Assembly (NCBI GenBank): GCA_014529385.2
Contig: CM043966.1
Span: 41,949,537-42,013,536 of the forward strand
Reading direction: 5' to 3'
Source of the DNA: Adiantum capillus-veneris
Lineage: Eukaryota; Streptophyta; Polypodiopsida; Polypodiales; Pteridaceae
Length of the DNA: 64,000 nucleotides
A program made the translations under genes and the position numbers. The notes below the pieces were generated by a model, which did not search any database, was not told the origin of the DNA, and was given only the letters and a program-made list of their open reading frames with translations. The stretch's first letter is position 1, and every line of letters begins with the position of its first letter. Shown in pieces: positions 31,960 through 43,245 of this stretch.

Positions 31960-32600
31960 AAAAAATTGGCTATGTATCAATTACTAGCTGGGAGATTGCA
32001 CAAGAGAAATCGTGATGGAATATTGCTTCTATGCATTAATCTTGACAAAAAAAAACCAATACCTGAGTCAAGCACATATTACCATAGTAGGACTTCACTT
32101 TGCGGAAGACCAAACTATGCGACGAATCTTGAGACTTGGAGTATTTTGGCCGACTATGAGGAGTGATATTCATTTTTTTGTAAAAAATTGTCCTTCATGT
32201 CAAAAACAATCACCCATACCTCATGTGACACTGTTCCAAATGTCACATGCTCCTAGGTGGAGTAACTATCTAGCTACTTACTTATCAAGCCAAACATTTC
32301 CTGAGGATATGAGTAAACACCGTCAAAGAGCAATTGAAACAGAAGCAAGAGACTATGCTCTTATTGGAAATCAATTGTATCAACGAGGCAAAGATCAACA
32401 TCTACGTCTTTGTGAAAATGAAGACAAATATATTCCCATTTTAGATCAAGAACATGCTAGATTAGCTGGAGGTCACTTCTCTAGTGAGACCACCGCAAGA
32501 GCAATCTTAATGGCAGGCATATGGTGGCCAACACTTCTTGCAGATACCAAGGAATATATTCAAAGATGCGATGCATGCCAACGAGATAAAATGCCAACAT
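31960..32600 (+). pseudogene. E5 integrase N-terminus with two tandem H2C2 zinc domains
   Basis: Two complete H2C2 modules follow one another. The first (about 32065-32210) has QAH..GLHF then GVFWPTMRSDIHFFVKNCPSCQ; the second (about 32445-32585) has QEH..GGHF then GIWWPTLLADTKEYIQRCDACQ. The linker PRWSNYLATYLS...YALIGNQLYQRG also repeats the GRLHKRNRDGILLLC theme that precedes the first. H2C2 normally occurs once, binding zinc and helping integrase tetramerise. Confidence 0.8.
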
Positions 32601-32619
32601 GTGTAGACAGCATGCCCTT

Positions 32620-33555
32620 AAGACCAATGATGGGGGCTAGAACTTTCACAAAATGGGGTATAGACTTTGTTGGGCCTACAACCACCTGCTTATAGAACCC
32701 AGGCTCAATATATCATTGTAGCAACGGACTATTTGACTAAGTGGCCCGAGGCTAAAGCGACACAAAAGAATGATGCTTGAACCACAACCACATTCTTATA
32801 TGAGTACATGTTCACAAGATATGGACTGCCAATAGAAATTGTCGGTGACAGGGGAACTCATTTCCTTAATGAGGTAATTGAGTATTTGCTTAACAAATTT
32901 ATGGTCATCCATAACAAATCATCTCCCTATCACCCACAAGCAAATGGGCAAGCTGACTGAGAATACAAATAAAATTCTTAGCTCCGTACTGACTAAAGTG
33001 GTTGGTTTAGGAAGGAAAATTTGGGAAATGAATCTCCATGCAGCTCTATGGGCTTATCAAGTTTCATTCAAAACGATTTTAAATGCTACACCATTTAACC
33101 TTGTTTATGGTCTTGATGCCATACTTCCAATAGAATTTTATTGCCAACACTAAGGGTAGCAAAGGATCTTGAGTGGAATGGACATGAACTGTCATGCAAA
33201 CTTGAAGATTTAGAAAAGCTGGATGAGAAAAGGCTAACTACTGTAGCTTACATCTATGCACAGAAGAGAAAACAAAAATAGTTTTTTTATTCCCATCTCA
33301 TCAAAAATCTTCAAGAAAGGGGACTTAGTTTTAGTCTATTCTCTTAAGCAACATATTCCCAAGTTTAAGAAAAAGGAAAATGAATCGTTTGTAATTGAAG
33401 ACGCATCTCCAAGTGGAGCAGTAAAGTTGTCCTGTCTTGACGATGAACCAATGGCTAGCTGGATTAGCGGATGTCATTTAAAGAAGTATAATTTACCGCT
33501 AACCGATGAATTGCTAGAAAGAATGCATGCATCCAATCAGGGAAAGGTAAAATGA
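32620..33555 (+). pseudogene. E5 integrase core and C-terminal region
   Basis: WGIDFVGP (first catalytic Asp) near 32655, VGDRGTHF (second Asp) near 32845, YHPQANGQA near 32935 and the glutamate after it, displaced by a 4-bp CTGA repeat that shifts frame. Then LWAYQVSFKT and TPFNLVYGLDAILPIEF, typical of plant gypsy integrases, and a C-terminal GDLVLVYSLKQH tail region (33256-33555). Several stops; inactive. Confidence 0.85.
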
Positions 33556-33981
33556 TAGAAGGTTATTGATGAAGCCCAGGAAGAAGCTCGGATTTGAGTA
33601 CTTTAAAGAAAAGCTTCTCTCAAGAATCAACAAATACCTATTCCCATCAACACTCTGGAGTTGAACGAACGAAAATGGAAATTACCAAAAGAGGTAGTGT
33701 TAACGTACAAAGAATGGTTAGATGAAATGGACCTTCGCATCAAAGTACAGCTAAACGGTCATACCATGAATGCATTGATTGACACAGGTGCACGAGTAAA
33801 TGCAGTCAGTTATTCCACGTACAAGAAATTGACAAATCGGGCTTTGACAAAAGGAATAGCGACTAATAAAGGATGCAGTAAGAACCCAACACTGACAATA
33901 GGAGTAGTCGATCTAAACGTTGTCGAGAAATTTGCGGTCTTTCCAGGAAAGCACCGGGCTTTTGGTTGTGAGATTTTGTGA
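33556..33981 (+). pseudogene. Retropepsin-like domain downstream of integrase
   Basis: In the same frame as the integrase tail (only stops between), reaching RIKVQLNGHTMNALIDTGAR near 33740-33800. The ALIDTGA string is the active-site motif of retroviral aspartic proteases, followed by VNAVSYSTYKK and a TIGVVDLNVVEKFAVF strand-like segment. Proteases normally precede RT; no such domain is visible upstream of this RT. About 106 codons is the right size for one retropepsin monomer. Confidence 0.65.
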
Positions 33982-33999
33982 GAGAACTCCAAAAAAACT

Positions 34000-35918
34000 A
34001 CATGAAGGAGTTAAACCATAGATGCCATGAAGACTAGGGTTTGGAAGGAAATGCAATCAAAGAAGCCCCACTCTTTCTCTCTTGCACTCACACACACAAG
34101 GAAAGAACACAAAAGAGAATATCAAAAAAACACAAAGATGAAAACATCAAGGCTATGGTCATATTTTATCATGTCTAATATGAAAGGGTTCATAGATGAG
34201 TTAATGGCGTTCAATCTTTGCCGACCAAATAGTCTACAAATTGTTCTTTGGAATTGTATTTTTGTGTTTAACATAATATATATGTTTTGTCTAGTGATTG
34301 GGATTAATTATGTGTACAAATACTCTTGGTTCATAGAAAGATAACTACACTTACGTCAAACAAAAGTTACAGTCTATAAGAGGTAGTATGATGGGGTCCG
34401 GTGAAAGAAATATTTCATTGAGCCTCTCTGGGCCAAAGAGAAACACTATATGTTGTTGAAAGTGTATTTTACGACTAATCCATAGATCGCACTGAGTGGA
34501 AGAAATATAAATTCTCATCATGTGGATTATTCATCTAGGATAACTCTAGTATGTAGATATGAGAAAGGAGAAGAGAAGAGAATTTCCCACCCAAGCCCTA
34601 TTCTTGCCCCTAGGCAATAAGGACACTGTAGGGAGAGATGTACCTGTAGCAAGGAGAACCTAGAATTTATAAAGAGAATGAATTTCTAAGAGTGAGAGAA
34701 ATAGGTTTGGTTAGACAAGGGAGATGAATTTAGATATATTTATTGGATTAGAGATGAAAAAGGAAACAACAAGAAATCAACAAAATATCAAAGTAAAACA
34801 CATCTTACTTGACAAACTCTTCGGGAGTTTCTCACCATTATGATAGAGAGAGAAGAAGAGGAAAGACTTCAAGTATTGATTGATGCACCAAGTTCAAGTC
34901 CTTCTTTGATTAGAGCTTCTTATTCCAGGGATATATTACAAGATTAGCTAGTCTTCCTCTAGGAGTAAGTATAGGCTTAGGCTTATGTTTATGGCTAAGT
35001 ACAATTATGCATTACTACTCTCACTTCATCATCAATTTATCTCATGAATGGCTTGAATGTCTTTCAAGGAAGAAGAGGTTCCCATTTATAGGTAAAGGGA
35101 ACCCCCAAGGGTTTACACAAGAAGAGAAGAGCCAGTGTGAACAGAAACCGAAAAAGTTTGAAATGAGCTGTCCCTGCATGATGTGGGCAGACTGGGGTCC
35201 AGTATTTTGATCATATATCTTCAACCATGGCTCCAAATAAAAAAGTAAAAATATGGGCAGAAAAATTCAGCTCATTACCTACGACTCCCATTATATATAC
35301 GTTTTTCAATTCGGATTGTAACCTTGTTTAAAACATCCATCAAAATAGGGTACAATTTTGGAAGCAAAAGTCTTCTTGTGGTCCCCTTAGCCTAGACTTT
35401 CATTGATTCCAATGGACACCTCATCCAATATGAAAGCATGACATTGCTCCTTGACAAAGTTTTGCAATCATGCTTGTAATAATGCATTAAAATAGGTGTA
35501 TCTTTTAAAATCATGCCACCTAGTGTCCCACTAGGATTTGATTCCTTCCTAGTAGCTGTTTAAAAACAAATATAAGAAAAATATGAAAAATTCATAGAAT
35601 ATATATATATATTAGAATTTACCCTATATATAGGATCTAGCTAGGGTGTGAGATGATAATGAGATAGTAGAAATAAAGAATCAATGCTTTTTGTCCCAAG
35701 TTAAAGAGGCGGAGCTATTGACGCTTTTTTCATAGTACTTTTTGACGATAAAGTAAGAATTTGTTACCCTTGAGATAAATAATAAGATGAGATAGAAAGA
35801 TTATTATTATACTTAGATATGCATATGTACATTATAGAAAATATAATTATGTATCTAAAAAGTTGCAAGATAGATCTTGTAGCATGCGTTCCCACTATGT
35901 ACGTGTCACAGTACGACA
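34000..35918 (-). mobile_element. 3' LTR of minus-strand gypsy element E6 plus flank
   Basis: The LTR's start is at 35918 (minus TGTCGTACTGTGACACG) beside a polypurine tract. A minus-strand TATAAATG box in a CTATAAATGGGAACC context lies at about 35078-35086, giving a plausible U3 of about 0.8 kb. The other LTR end is not resolved, possibly near 34380; 34000-34380 is the tail of E5. No gene is seen in this stretch. Confidence 0.5.
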
Positions 35919-35934
35919 TCCACCCCCTCTAAAC
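35919..35934 (-). promoter_or_regulatory. Polypurine tract of E6
   Basis: Minus strand GTTTAGAGGGGGTGGA directly before the LTR start TGTCG. Confidence 0.8.
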
Positions 35935-37160
35935 CTGCACATCCTCCGGTATATGCCACATTTTCTCTTTGTTGTAAGATCAGCCCTCTTGTACATCTTC
36001 CTTGATTTCTTCTTCACTAGATGATTCCAAAGATTCATCTTCACCTGTGTTTTTCTCTTCCTCCTCTTCAACATCTTCTCGATCATTCTCACCTCTTTTC
36101 TTAAACATTTTGATCCTTTTCCTGCAATGGGAATCTTTACTTCTGTACCATCTAGTTCAGACAAGCTCTAAGTAGCATTTTCATGCACATGCTTTACAAC
36201 ATATGGTCCAAACCATCTTTTTGAAAACTTATGCATGAATGTGTGTTGGTTATCAAGGCTACTATCTTACACTAAAACCCAGTCACCTTCGTCAATTGCT
36301 TTGCTCCTGAGCCGATGTCGCTTATCAAAGTAGTCCTTGTTTTTCAACCATGCATTTTTTAGTCGTTCTTTTGCAGCTTCAATGTCTCCAGGTCTTCTCT
36401 CTAGTTGCCTTATGTGCAATGCAAGGATATCTTCCCTGCTAAGCCCCTCTTGCCAAGGTAGTACATTCCATGTGGGAATTTTATCTTCAATCAACATCAC
36501 TGGCTTTTGACCATACATTAGCTCTGCAGGCTTGTAGCCAGTTACTAAGCTATGTGCTGTACAATCAGCCCATAAAGCATATGGTAACATTTTTGGCCAC
36601 TCACCAACTCTTCCTTCGCAAGCCTTGGACAAAGCTTTGATGATAGGAGGGTGCCCTCTTTCACTCTTTCCATTGCCTTCAGGGTTGTAAGTTGTAGTAA
36701 GAGAAAGCTTGATTCCTAATCTAGAAAAGAACTCCCTTGCTTCTTTGGCATTTAGTTCACCTCTATCTTCAGTGATCTTTCCCACACATCCATAATGGCA
36801 AATCATCTCATCAAGAAGGAATTTGCACACAGTTTCTGTGGTTTTAGCTCTTAATGCTCTTCCTTCAACCTGGTTAGTTAGGTCCTCTCTTGCAAGAACC
36901 AAGTATCTCATCTGCCAGAATCCTAAAGCCATTGTGACTAGATCCACAACCCATTTGTAGTGCATGGCTAGTGGATATGTAGGGTGCAATCTATCACGAT
37001 GTCGAACATTTGAATACATTTGACAAGCTACATATGAATCTACAAATTGAGATACATCTTTATACGTACCCTTCCACCAATATTTTTCTTTCAACTTGGA
37101 GAAGGTTGCCCACACACCCCTATGTTCAGCCCATAGACTCTCATGAAACTCTTGCATGAG
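35935..37160 (-). pseudogene. E6 integrase
   Basis: The long open segment 36267-37157 (about 296 codons) begins in the zinc domain (HESLWAEHRGVW, then YVAC where CxxC is expected, so one zinc cysteine is lost). It contains the catalytic triad D (VVDLVTMALG), D (ITEDRGEL) and E (GNGKSERGH), and ends at KSKAIDEGDWVLV-like sequence. The remaining C-terminal tail (35895-36164) is basic and acidic and in another frame. Inserts the DNA copy into the chromosome. DLVTMALGFWQMRYLVLARED marks a gypsy lineage distinct from E5 and E7. Confidence 0.85.
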
Positions 37161-37211
37161 CTTTACTTGAGTCTCTTTTCTACATATAACCTATTGTGGT
37201 GTAGCACCCTT

Positions 37212-38480
37212 TTATTTAGGATGCTTCCACAAGTAACCATTCCTCAAAAAGTACCCATATGCTTTCCTGTGTATCCTCCTAAATTCTTGTTCATACCAAT
37301 TATCTTGTTTTGCTAGAGTACTCAAATAGCTTCCAATAAGAAGACAATCACCTTCATAAAGCTCTTTCAAGAACAATTCAAGTGGATTAGTAGTCATGTA
37401 GACATTGTTACCTTTGACATGAGAGATAGAATAGAACTTTGTGCCTACATCATCTCCCTTGTCAATCATTTGTGACTCATCTTCATACCTTGCCCTTGAT
37501 AGCATATCTGCCACTGTATTGTCATTACCTGCAATGTGCTTAAACTTGGTTTCAAGGAATTAATGTAGTCAATCCACCGCAATATAGCGATGCCTGGCAT
37601 TGAGCAATTGGTAATCATCCCAAGAAGTGGTAGACAATCTGTTTCTACAACCACACATGCACGATTAGGCACTCTTTCCCATTATTCAAGGCTGTAACCA
37701 TACCCCATAACTCTCTCTTTATCTGTGGATAATTTCTTTGGTGAGCACTTAGTACCTTTTCTCCAAATCTGACCACATACCTGTGTCTTTCTTCGTCATC
37801 TTGCCCTATTTCCCATCCAATCCCTGTAGGACTGGTGTCTATTGTCACAATTACTGGCCTTTGACCCTCATAGTCTACCTTTCTCAAAGTTGGTGATGAC
37901 TGAAGAAACTTGTTTAGCTTTCTCATGGAGTTTACATGTGCTTCTATCCATGTAAACTTTTGATTCTTTCCAAGCAGTTGATAAAAAGAATAAGCTACAT
38001 GTGCATAATGTGGAATCCAAATAACATAAAAGACACATGCTCCCGGAAACCTTCTAACCTTAGTGATGCTAGTGCATGTTTCTTTCATTCTTTGGATGGC
38101 ATCTACCTTTGTTGGACAAGGTTTCCTAGCATATGGCCTGCACATGTGCCCCACAATAAGCACTTCATTGACACCAAACATAGACTTTTCCCCTGACAAA
38201 GTAAGATTCACTTCTTTCAACCTAGACAAAATTTTATCACAATCATTTATGTGATTTACCACAAACCTGCGACATCCCCTGAGATGCAAATCTTCATGTT
38301 TCTCACTTTCTTCACATCCTTGGATAGGCAAATCATTAATGAAAGGCATTGTGATTTGAGGAATAAAGTCACGTAAGACCTTATTCATCCCGTTCATCAT
38401 ATGTGCAACCGAGTTGGTTGCTCCCTGTGGAAAGGTACACATCCTTACCAAACCCAAAGGTGTCCTCATGGTTGTCAAGT
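37212..38480 (-). pseudogene. E6 RT C-terminal part and RNase H
   Basis: 37645-38478 reads through RT palm and thumb: LVRMCTFPQGATNSVAHMMN, then MPFINDLPI where gypsy enzymes have F-I/V-DD (first aspartate changed to N). The connection and RNase H follow, with VTIDTSPTGIGWEIGQ, YVVRFGEKVLS and NYPQIKRELWGMV. 37212-37514 and 37466-37672 carry the RNase H end and linker in other frames (MADMLSR). Confidence 0.85.
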
Positions 38481-38505
38481 CTCTGCTTTCAATTGCAAGC
38501 TGAAA

Positions 38506-38904
38506 TTAATCATACCTTGAGTAGAGATCTCCCATTGAGTAGATTGCCCTCCCTGCAAACGCCTCTACAAACTCATCCACAATTGGACCTATACCTACAT
38601 TTCTAATTGTTACCTTGTTCACTGGTTGCATATCTTGAATGAAGCATAGAGCACCATTATTCTTTGGAATTGTGAACCACCTGTTTGAGTATGGAGCACA
38701 AGAAGGCTCCAAAATTCCCATTTTGATAATCTCATTCAGTAGCTCCACTAACTTTGGCAAATGAGCCTTTGGAACTGGAATAGGCCGTAGATTCCAAGGC
38801 ACATGAGCTATTGTGAAAATTACCAAAGGAGCTACAATAGAATCATCAACACATCCTATCTCATGTGGCTCAAATGCAAAAGCCTTACCATGCTTTGAAA
38901 GCAT
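38506..38904 (-). pseudogene. E6 RT N-terminal part
   Basis: Fingers region: HGKAFAFEPHEIG, IPVPKAHLPKLVELLNEII, GILEPSCAPYSNRWF, then DMQPVNKVTIRN and YSMGDLYSRYD with the first catalytic aspartate of the palm (GDLYS). A stop at the end separates it from the next RT segment, which continues in the same protein order. Confidence 0.85.
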
Positions 38905-38928
38905 TTCTTTGAAGCACTTTGTCTCCTC

Positions 38929-39840
38929 CTATCTTAGAAACTCCTCACAACCAATCTGCAACTCTTGAAAAGACTCCTTTGTGAAGGTATGCCCGATCTT
39001 TTTAGGACTCCTTAAACTTGGTTGCAAAGAAGCTTGCTCAATCTTTTCCCTGTTGTTGGGTGGTAAGGGTGAAGCTACTAGTTTCACCTTCTTTGCTACA
39101 CTATTGTATTTAGTTTCAACATGGACTGCTGGGCCAACTATCTGGTTTTCTTTAAAGGCTTCTATTACTTGATACATTTCCATAGAGGAAACTTCCACAA
39201 CTTCATTTTCAAGATGCAAATTAGACCCCATTATAGCATGAAGCTCACCTGTAGTATCTACAAAAGAAACTTGTTCACACAAACCCAAAACATTTTCAGT
39301 AGGCTCTAGCAACCCACTCTCTTTCATGCCTATTTGTACATTATGTACGTATTGCCTCTCACATCTCTTCAAATCTTCAAATTTTGTAAAACATACTGAT
39401 CCATTCCTTGTTACCAAGGAGCTTGTTGAGAAAGTTTCACCTATTTTTGGATCAGGCAAAACCCTTTTTCTTTCTATACCACTACAATCCCGCGTTACAA
39501 TGGTACTTGACCAAAACCCATAATTTCCCTATGATCATGAAACTCTTTACTCACCTTTTGTAGAGGATGTTCTCTGAGGTTGTCATGATTTCTTTCATGG
39601 TTTACACAAACTGTGAGAAATTGGACAGCTCATTTACCATCTTTGTTGTGTATCCTAGCATATGCTACACCATCGTCCATTACCTTTGTTTCCATTCAAA
39701 CTCCCACAATGTAGGGATGCCCAAGGATGAGATGATATGAAGATGTATCCTGTACAAAGAAGTTTTTGTCAATTTTTACATCACCTAATGTCACCTTCAC
39801 ACCTGGACATGCTGCATACAATTCACCGGATGAATTGTTT
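38929..39840 (-). pseudogene. E6 pol linker between protease and RT
   Basis: 38929-39459 (176 codons) is an acidic region without known fold, placed after the protease and before RT as in this gypsy lineage. It starts at an alternative codon in the reading frame, and the upstream part (39460-39840) is broken. No enzyme motif. Confidence 0.55.
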
Positions 39841-39884
39841 TCCATTTTTACCACCCAACCATGATTTGTGTCCATTGGCCATTT

Positions 39885-40142
39885 TCACTTGTTGTAGAGA
39901 CTCTTTGACATTATGTTTATATTTGAACCATGGTCAATCAAGGCAACAAACGGCTCTTCATGATCACCTACCTTGAACAAAGTTTCTGTAGTAGCTCTTG
40001 CCCAGTGACTTCGTGAATAGTAGCTCCTAGGAAAAGCTTCAACTTCTTCATCATCATTTGAGAAATGCACTTGCTTCATTGTCCCACTAGATTGGTAGCA
40101 TCCTGCCACACCTCCATTGTCCTCCTTATCTCGCAGCTGCAT
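39885..40142 (-). pseudogene. E6 aspartic protease
   Basis: FVALIDHGSNINIMSKSLY near 39900-39955 is the retropepsin active-site segment of the D-H-G-S variant type, after a EPF strand. Cleaves the Gag-Pol polyprotein. Only the first half of the domain is in this frame; the rest is frameshifted toward 39840. Confidence 0.75.
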
Positions 40143-40839
40143 CCCTTTGTGCCTTCAAGGTTTCTCCTTCAACCTGTGGACGAGCAACCTCAGCAAGAGT
40201 TTGCCTCTTCCTCTTGATGATGTCAATGACCTCCTCATGGAATTCACGCTTTGCAATGCTGAGGACTTCTCCTAGAGTAAACTCAATTTTACTATTCAAA
40301 ATCCTATCCTCCAAGACTTTCTTCAAATCTGTAGCAACCTCCATATCACCTTGTAGTTTATAAGTTCGGCCTTTTGTCTTACCTTTTGTTGGCCCTTTCT
40401 TCTTTCCTAGGGTAGACTCCTCCATGATTACTTCAGGTGGAGATGCTCCTTGTGTCGAGGGTGTTTGAGAAGGCATTGAGTCGCTCCTTCCCCCACTTCT
40501 AATATCTCTTTTTGATGGTCCATCATCGGCATTTTCACGTATGTGCTTCTCTTCTACAATAGCCTCATTTTGTTGGCATTTTGTAATGTAGGCATGCACT
40601 GACAATGAGTACACTGGATCATTCCATCCTGTTTCTAGACGTACGCAATCACCTACTTCATGTAGAATCTCTTTTGTAAGATTTCCTTTTTTAGCTAATT
40701 GCATGACATTAGGCCAAATTTGACCATGATGGTCACTCACCTCTTCATCACTAAGATGCTCAATTTTTACTCCATAAGTAGCTGCCTCAATTGAAGAGGT
40801 GGCATGGTTAGTTTCCATATCTTCAACTAAGGTTTGCAT
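40126..40839 (-). pseudogene. E6 gag-protease linker
   Basis: A 237-codon hydrophilic segment with K/T/G-rich GKKKGPTKGKTKGRTYKLQG and a helix-forming ATDLKKVLEDRILNSKIEFTLGEVLSIAKREFHEEVIDIIKRKR region. The latter corresponds to the conserved stretch preceding the protease in this lineage. Overlaps the gag frame by a few bases, which could be a -1 shift site or plain decay. Confidence 0.6.
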
Positions 40840-41538
40840 TCCCCCTTCCCAAAGCTAGTTCTCAAGGGTAGACCTGTCTCTCTTAAGTAGATTTTACTAT
40901 CCTTAAAAAATACAATATCTTTTGTTAAAGCATCACTAAAATCATCACAATCCCTTCTTACATAGTCTGTACTATCACACAGAATACATCTATTAACAAA
41001 ACCTTCTTTGGGTTGTTGTCTTTGCCTAGGAACTGGCCCTGATGGTTGGCCTTTTTCTTCAAGCTTTGCAAGCTTCACCTTCAAGTCACACATTCCCTTC
41101 ACAAGCTCATCTAGCATAGACTCATCAAACGTAGGAGCTATAAAAGTAGGCTTCACCATTTTGTAAGAAGTTGAGGTGGAAGGACTTGTAGTGTTTACTA
41201 CCATCTTGTCCTCCCTTCTTTGTTTTTTGGCAAGTAGTGAGATAGCACCTTCAACTTCATTCCAGTCGGTCTTTAGTCCTTTCTCAGCATCTTTATCTTC
41301 AATAAGAAGCTCTATATTTTCTTGAAACTCTTTACCTGTAGCTTGTCTTCTCTGCATCTAGTGTGTCCCTTTCTGTTCTGGTGAGCTTTTCATAGCATCG
41401 CTCAAATTCTCTAAGTAGATCTATTATTGATAGTCCTTGTTTTGACTTGACTACCCATTCTAAGAATGTCCTTTTGGTTACTCTCTCAGAGTCCTCTGTA
41501 AGGACAGCGGGTAGACAGACATGCGAATAACCTCCCAA
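40827..41538 (-). pseudogene. E6 gag, N-terminally truncated
   Basis: 41332-41538 (FLEWVVKSKQGLSIIDLLREFERCYEKL...) and 40827-41357 form a gag whose EDKDAEKGLKTDWNEVEGA...LLAKKQRREDK block is characteristic of this lineage. A knuckle CILCDSTDYVRRDC keeps the cysteines but has Y instead of the histidine. The N-terminal half and the 5' LTR are missing; the sequence joins another element's 3' end at about 41500-41540. Confidence 0.75.
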
Positions 41539-41830
41539 CCATCCTATATATAGGCCCCTGGCCCTCTTCCATATATATACCCCTTTACTGCATGTGTGTC
41601 CGGCTCATTGCCCGGGCTCTGCCCGTCTAGTCCTACCCTTGGCATGACATTACTCCCCCCTTGGAGAAGCATTTTCGTCCTCAAAAACACAAGTGGTGGT
41701 ATCTTCATAAGAACACTAATATTTTCCACTGTGGCATCCCTCATGGATCCAACAATTCGTTGAATTGGAACCCGGTTCATTGGGAGGTTCAATGAAATCA
41801 GGAGGAACATCTTGATTTTCTACATTGTTG
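41539..41830 (-). mobile_element. 3' terminus of another Ty3/gypsy element
   Basis: On the minus strand the end of a pol ORF (FLRTKMLLQGG-like, near 41690) runs into a polypurine tract CCAAGGGGGGAGTAA (41653-41667) and an LTR start TGTCATGCC at 41652. TATATATA-type boxes at 41545 and 41573 fit a U3. The LTR stops where E6 gag begins, so it is truncated. Confidence 0.6.
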
Positions 41831-42369
41831 TCCCTGTGCAACCATCTTGGTTAACCGACTCATAATCAAAAGAGCGTGAAGGCTCCATTTAGAACTCACT
41901 TGAGAATGCTAAACGAGTTATCACAACTAAGAGGTGTTTAAATGCATACCCAGGTTTCAGACTTTCTGAAGGTACTGGAATGTGCAATATAACCTCGGCT
42001 CATCTTTCCATGAAAGTACTATGTTGACATATTCATCAGCAGCAACCAAGTCCTTGACTTGCGGTGGTTTCTTGCCAATAGTCAACCTCATCCAAACTGA
42101 TGATTAAGGTTGATAACTTGAGAATAACAGGCAGAGACTAGAACTAGTTGTAACATTCCTTTCATCATAGGAAGCAAACTCCAAACCAGAAAAGTAACCG
42201 ATCTAGTTGTTTCACTTCTTGCTAACGTATGCACTTAGCATATCCTTTAGGGTGCTTTACTAACGTATGCACTTTTAATTTTGACCACCAAAAACCTTGG
42301 CTAAGGTATAAGATCCAATTTTTGTAAGTTATGATTAAGTTTTGAATAATGAAATACACAACGTGAGCT
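41831..42369. other. No recognisable feature
   Basis: AT-rich sequence between the element end above and LTR-A. It may be the unaligned 5' part of that LTR, which is long in the copy at 17979. No open frame of note. Confidence 0.4.
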
Positions 42370-42762
42370 AACGGTGCTCACTTTTCTCCTTCTCACGCTT
42401 CTTTCTCCCTCTCCGGTTGTTGCATTGCAATAGTGTTTGTTGCATAGCAACCGCGAGTAAGAGCTCTATCCATTAACGTAAGCAGTGAACAACATTTCAT
42501 AGCTTTTGGCATCGCCGACCCACGGCCTAATCTCTTCATAAGTAGGAATTTAGACTTCAAAATAAAAAACAAAGCATAGGTGGGGTATTGGGGCTTCATT
42601 GCTAAGCATTTAGGTGCATTCTGTGTTGAAAACAATTAGGTCAAAAATCCACTGCTGTTAATAATTGCGATTTTAGCACTTGACCTAAAGTGGGATTTGA
42701 GACCATAAGCATGTGTGTTTAGGTCTTATATACTTGTCCTATAAGTTTTGTATCGTTCGGAT
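42370..42762 (+). mobile_element. LTR-A copy 2, first part (split by E7)
   Basis: Aligns with 58250-58570: AGAGCTCTAT.CATT.ACGT, CGCCGACCC.CGGCCTAAT, TAAGTAGGAATTTA, GTATTGGGGC.TCATTG and TAAGCATTTAG.TGCATTC occur in the same order. The match breaks at 42762 and resumes at 49274. Confidence 0.85.
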
Positions 42763-43150
42763 TGTTGAAGGGTAAATACAAAGTCGGATATGTAGTCAGA
42801 TATCGGATGTATTGTCTGATTGTTGGTAGCTAGTCGGATATTGTAAGCCTGATCAGATATTGTTAGTGTATGCCAAGAATCAGGCAGTTATAACTGAGTT
42901 CAGGGCGCAGCTTTATATTTGGGAATGGGGAACTTTGGAGGGACGGGATTGTATTAAGTCTTGTTTTGGAGAACTTGTATTGGGGATTTTCTTGATATAC
43001 AATCTCTGATGTTTGTCTGAGTTTCTCGCTCTCTCATCATCTCTCTGATTTTTCCTACTTCTGTTACACACACAGTACTGCTTAGCTCTGAATTTATCTG
43101 AATCCAATCTTTTGGTGATTATTCATTGTATGTGTGATTATCTAACAACA
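42763..43150 (+). repeat. 5' LTR of E7
   Basis: 388 bp, TGTTGAAGGG...CTAACAACA, with a CTTTATATTTG TATA-like box near 42911. The interior begins CATTGGCGATCCCGCTGTC, whose TTGGCGATCCCGCTGTC is the probable primer site; I cannot name the tRNA. Confidence 0.9.
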
Positions 43151-43245
43151 CATTGGCGATCCCGCTGTCTGCAAATCTCGCATTGAGGCTGTAATTCAGG
43201 TTCTAAGGGTCGTATTGTGCTTTGTGTATTATTCAGAGATGATGC

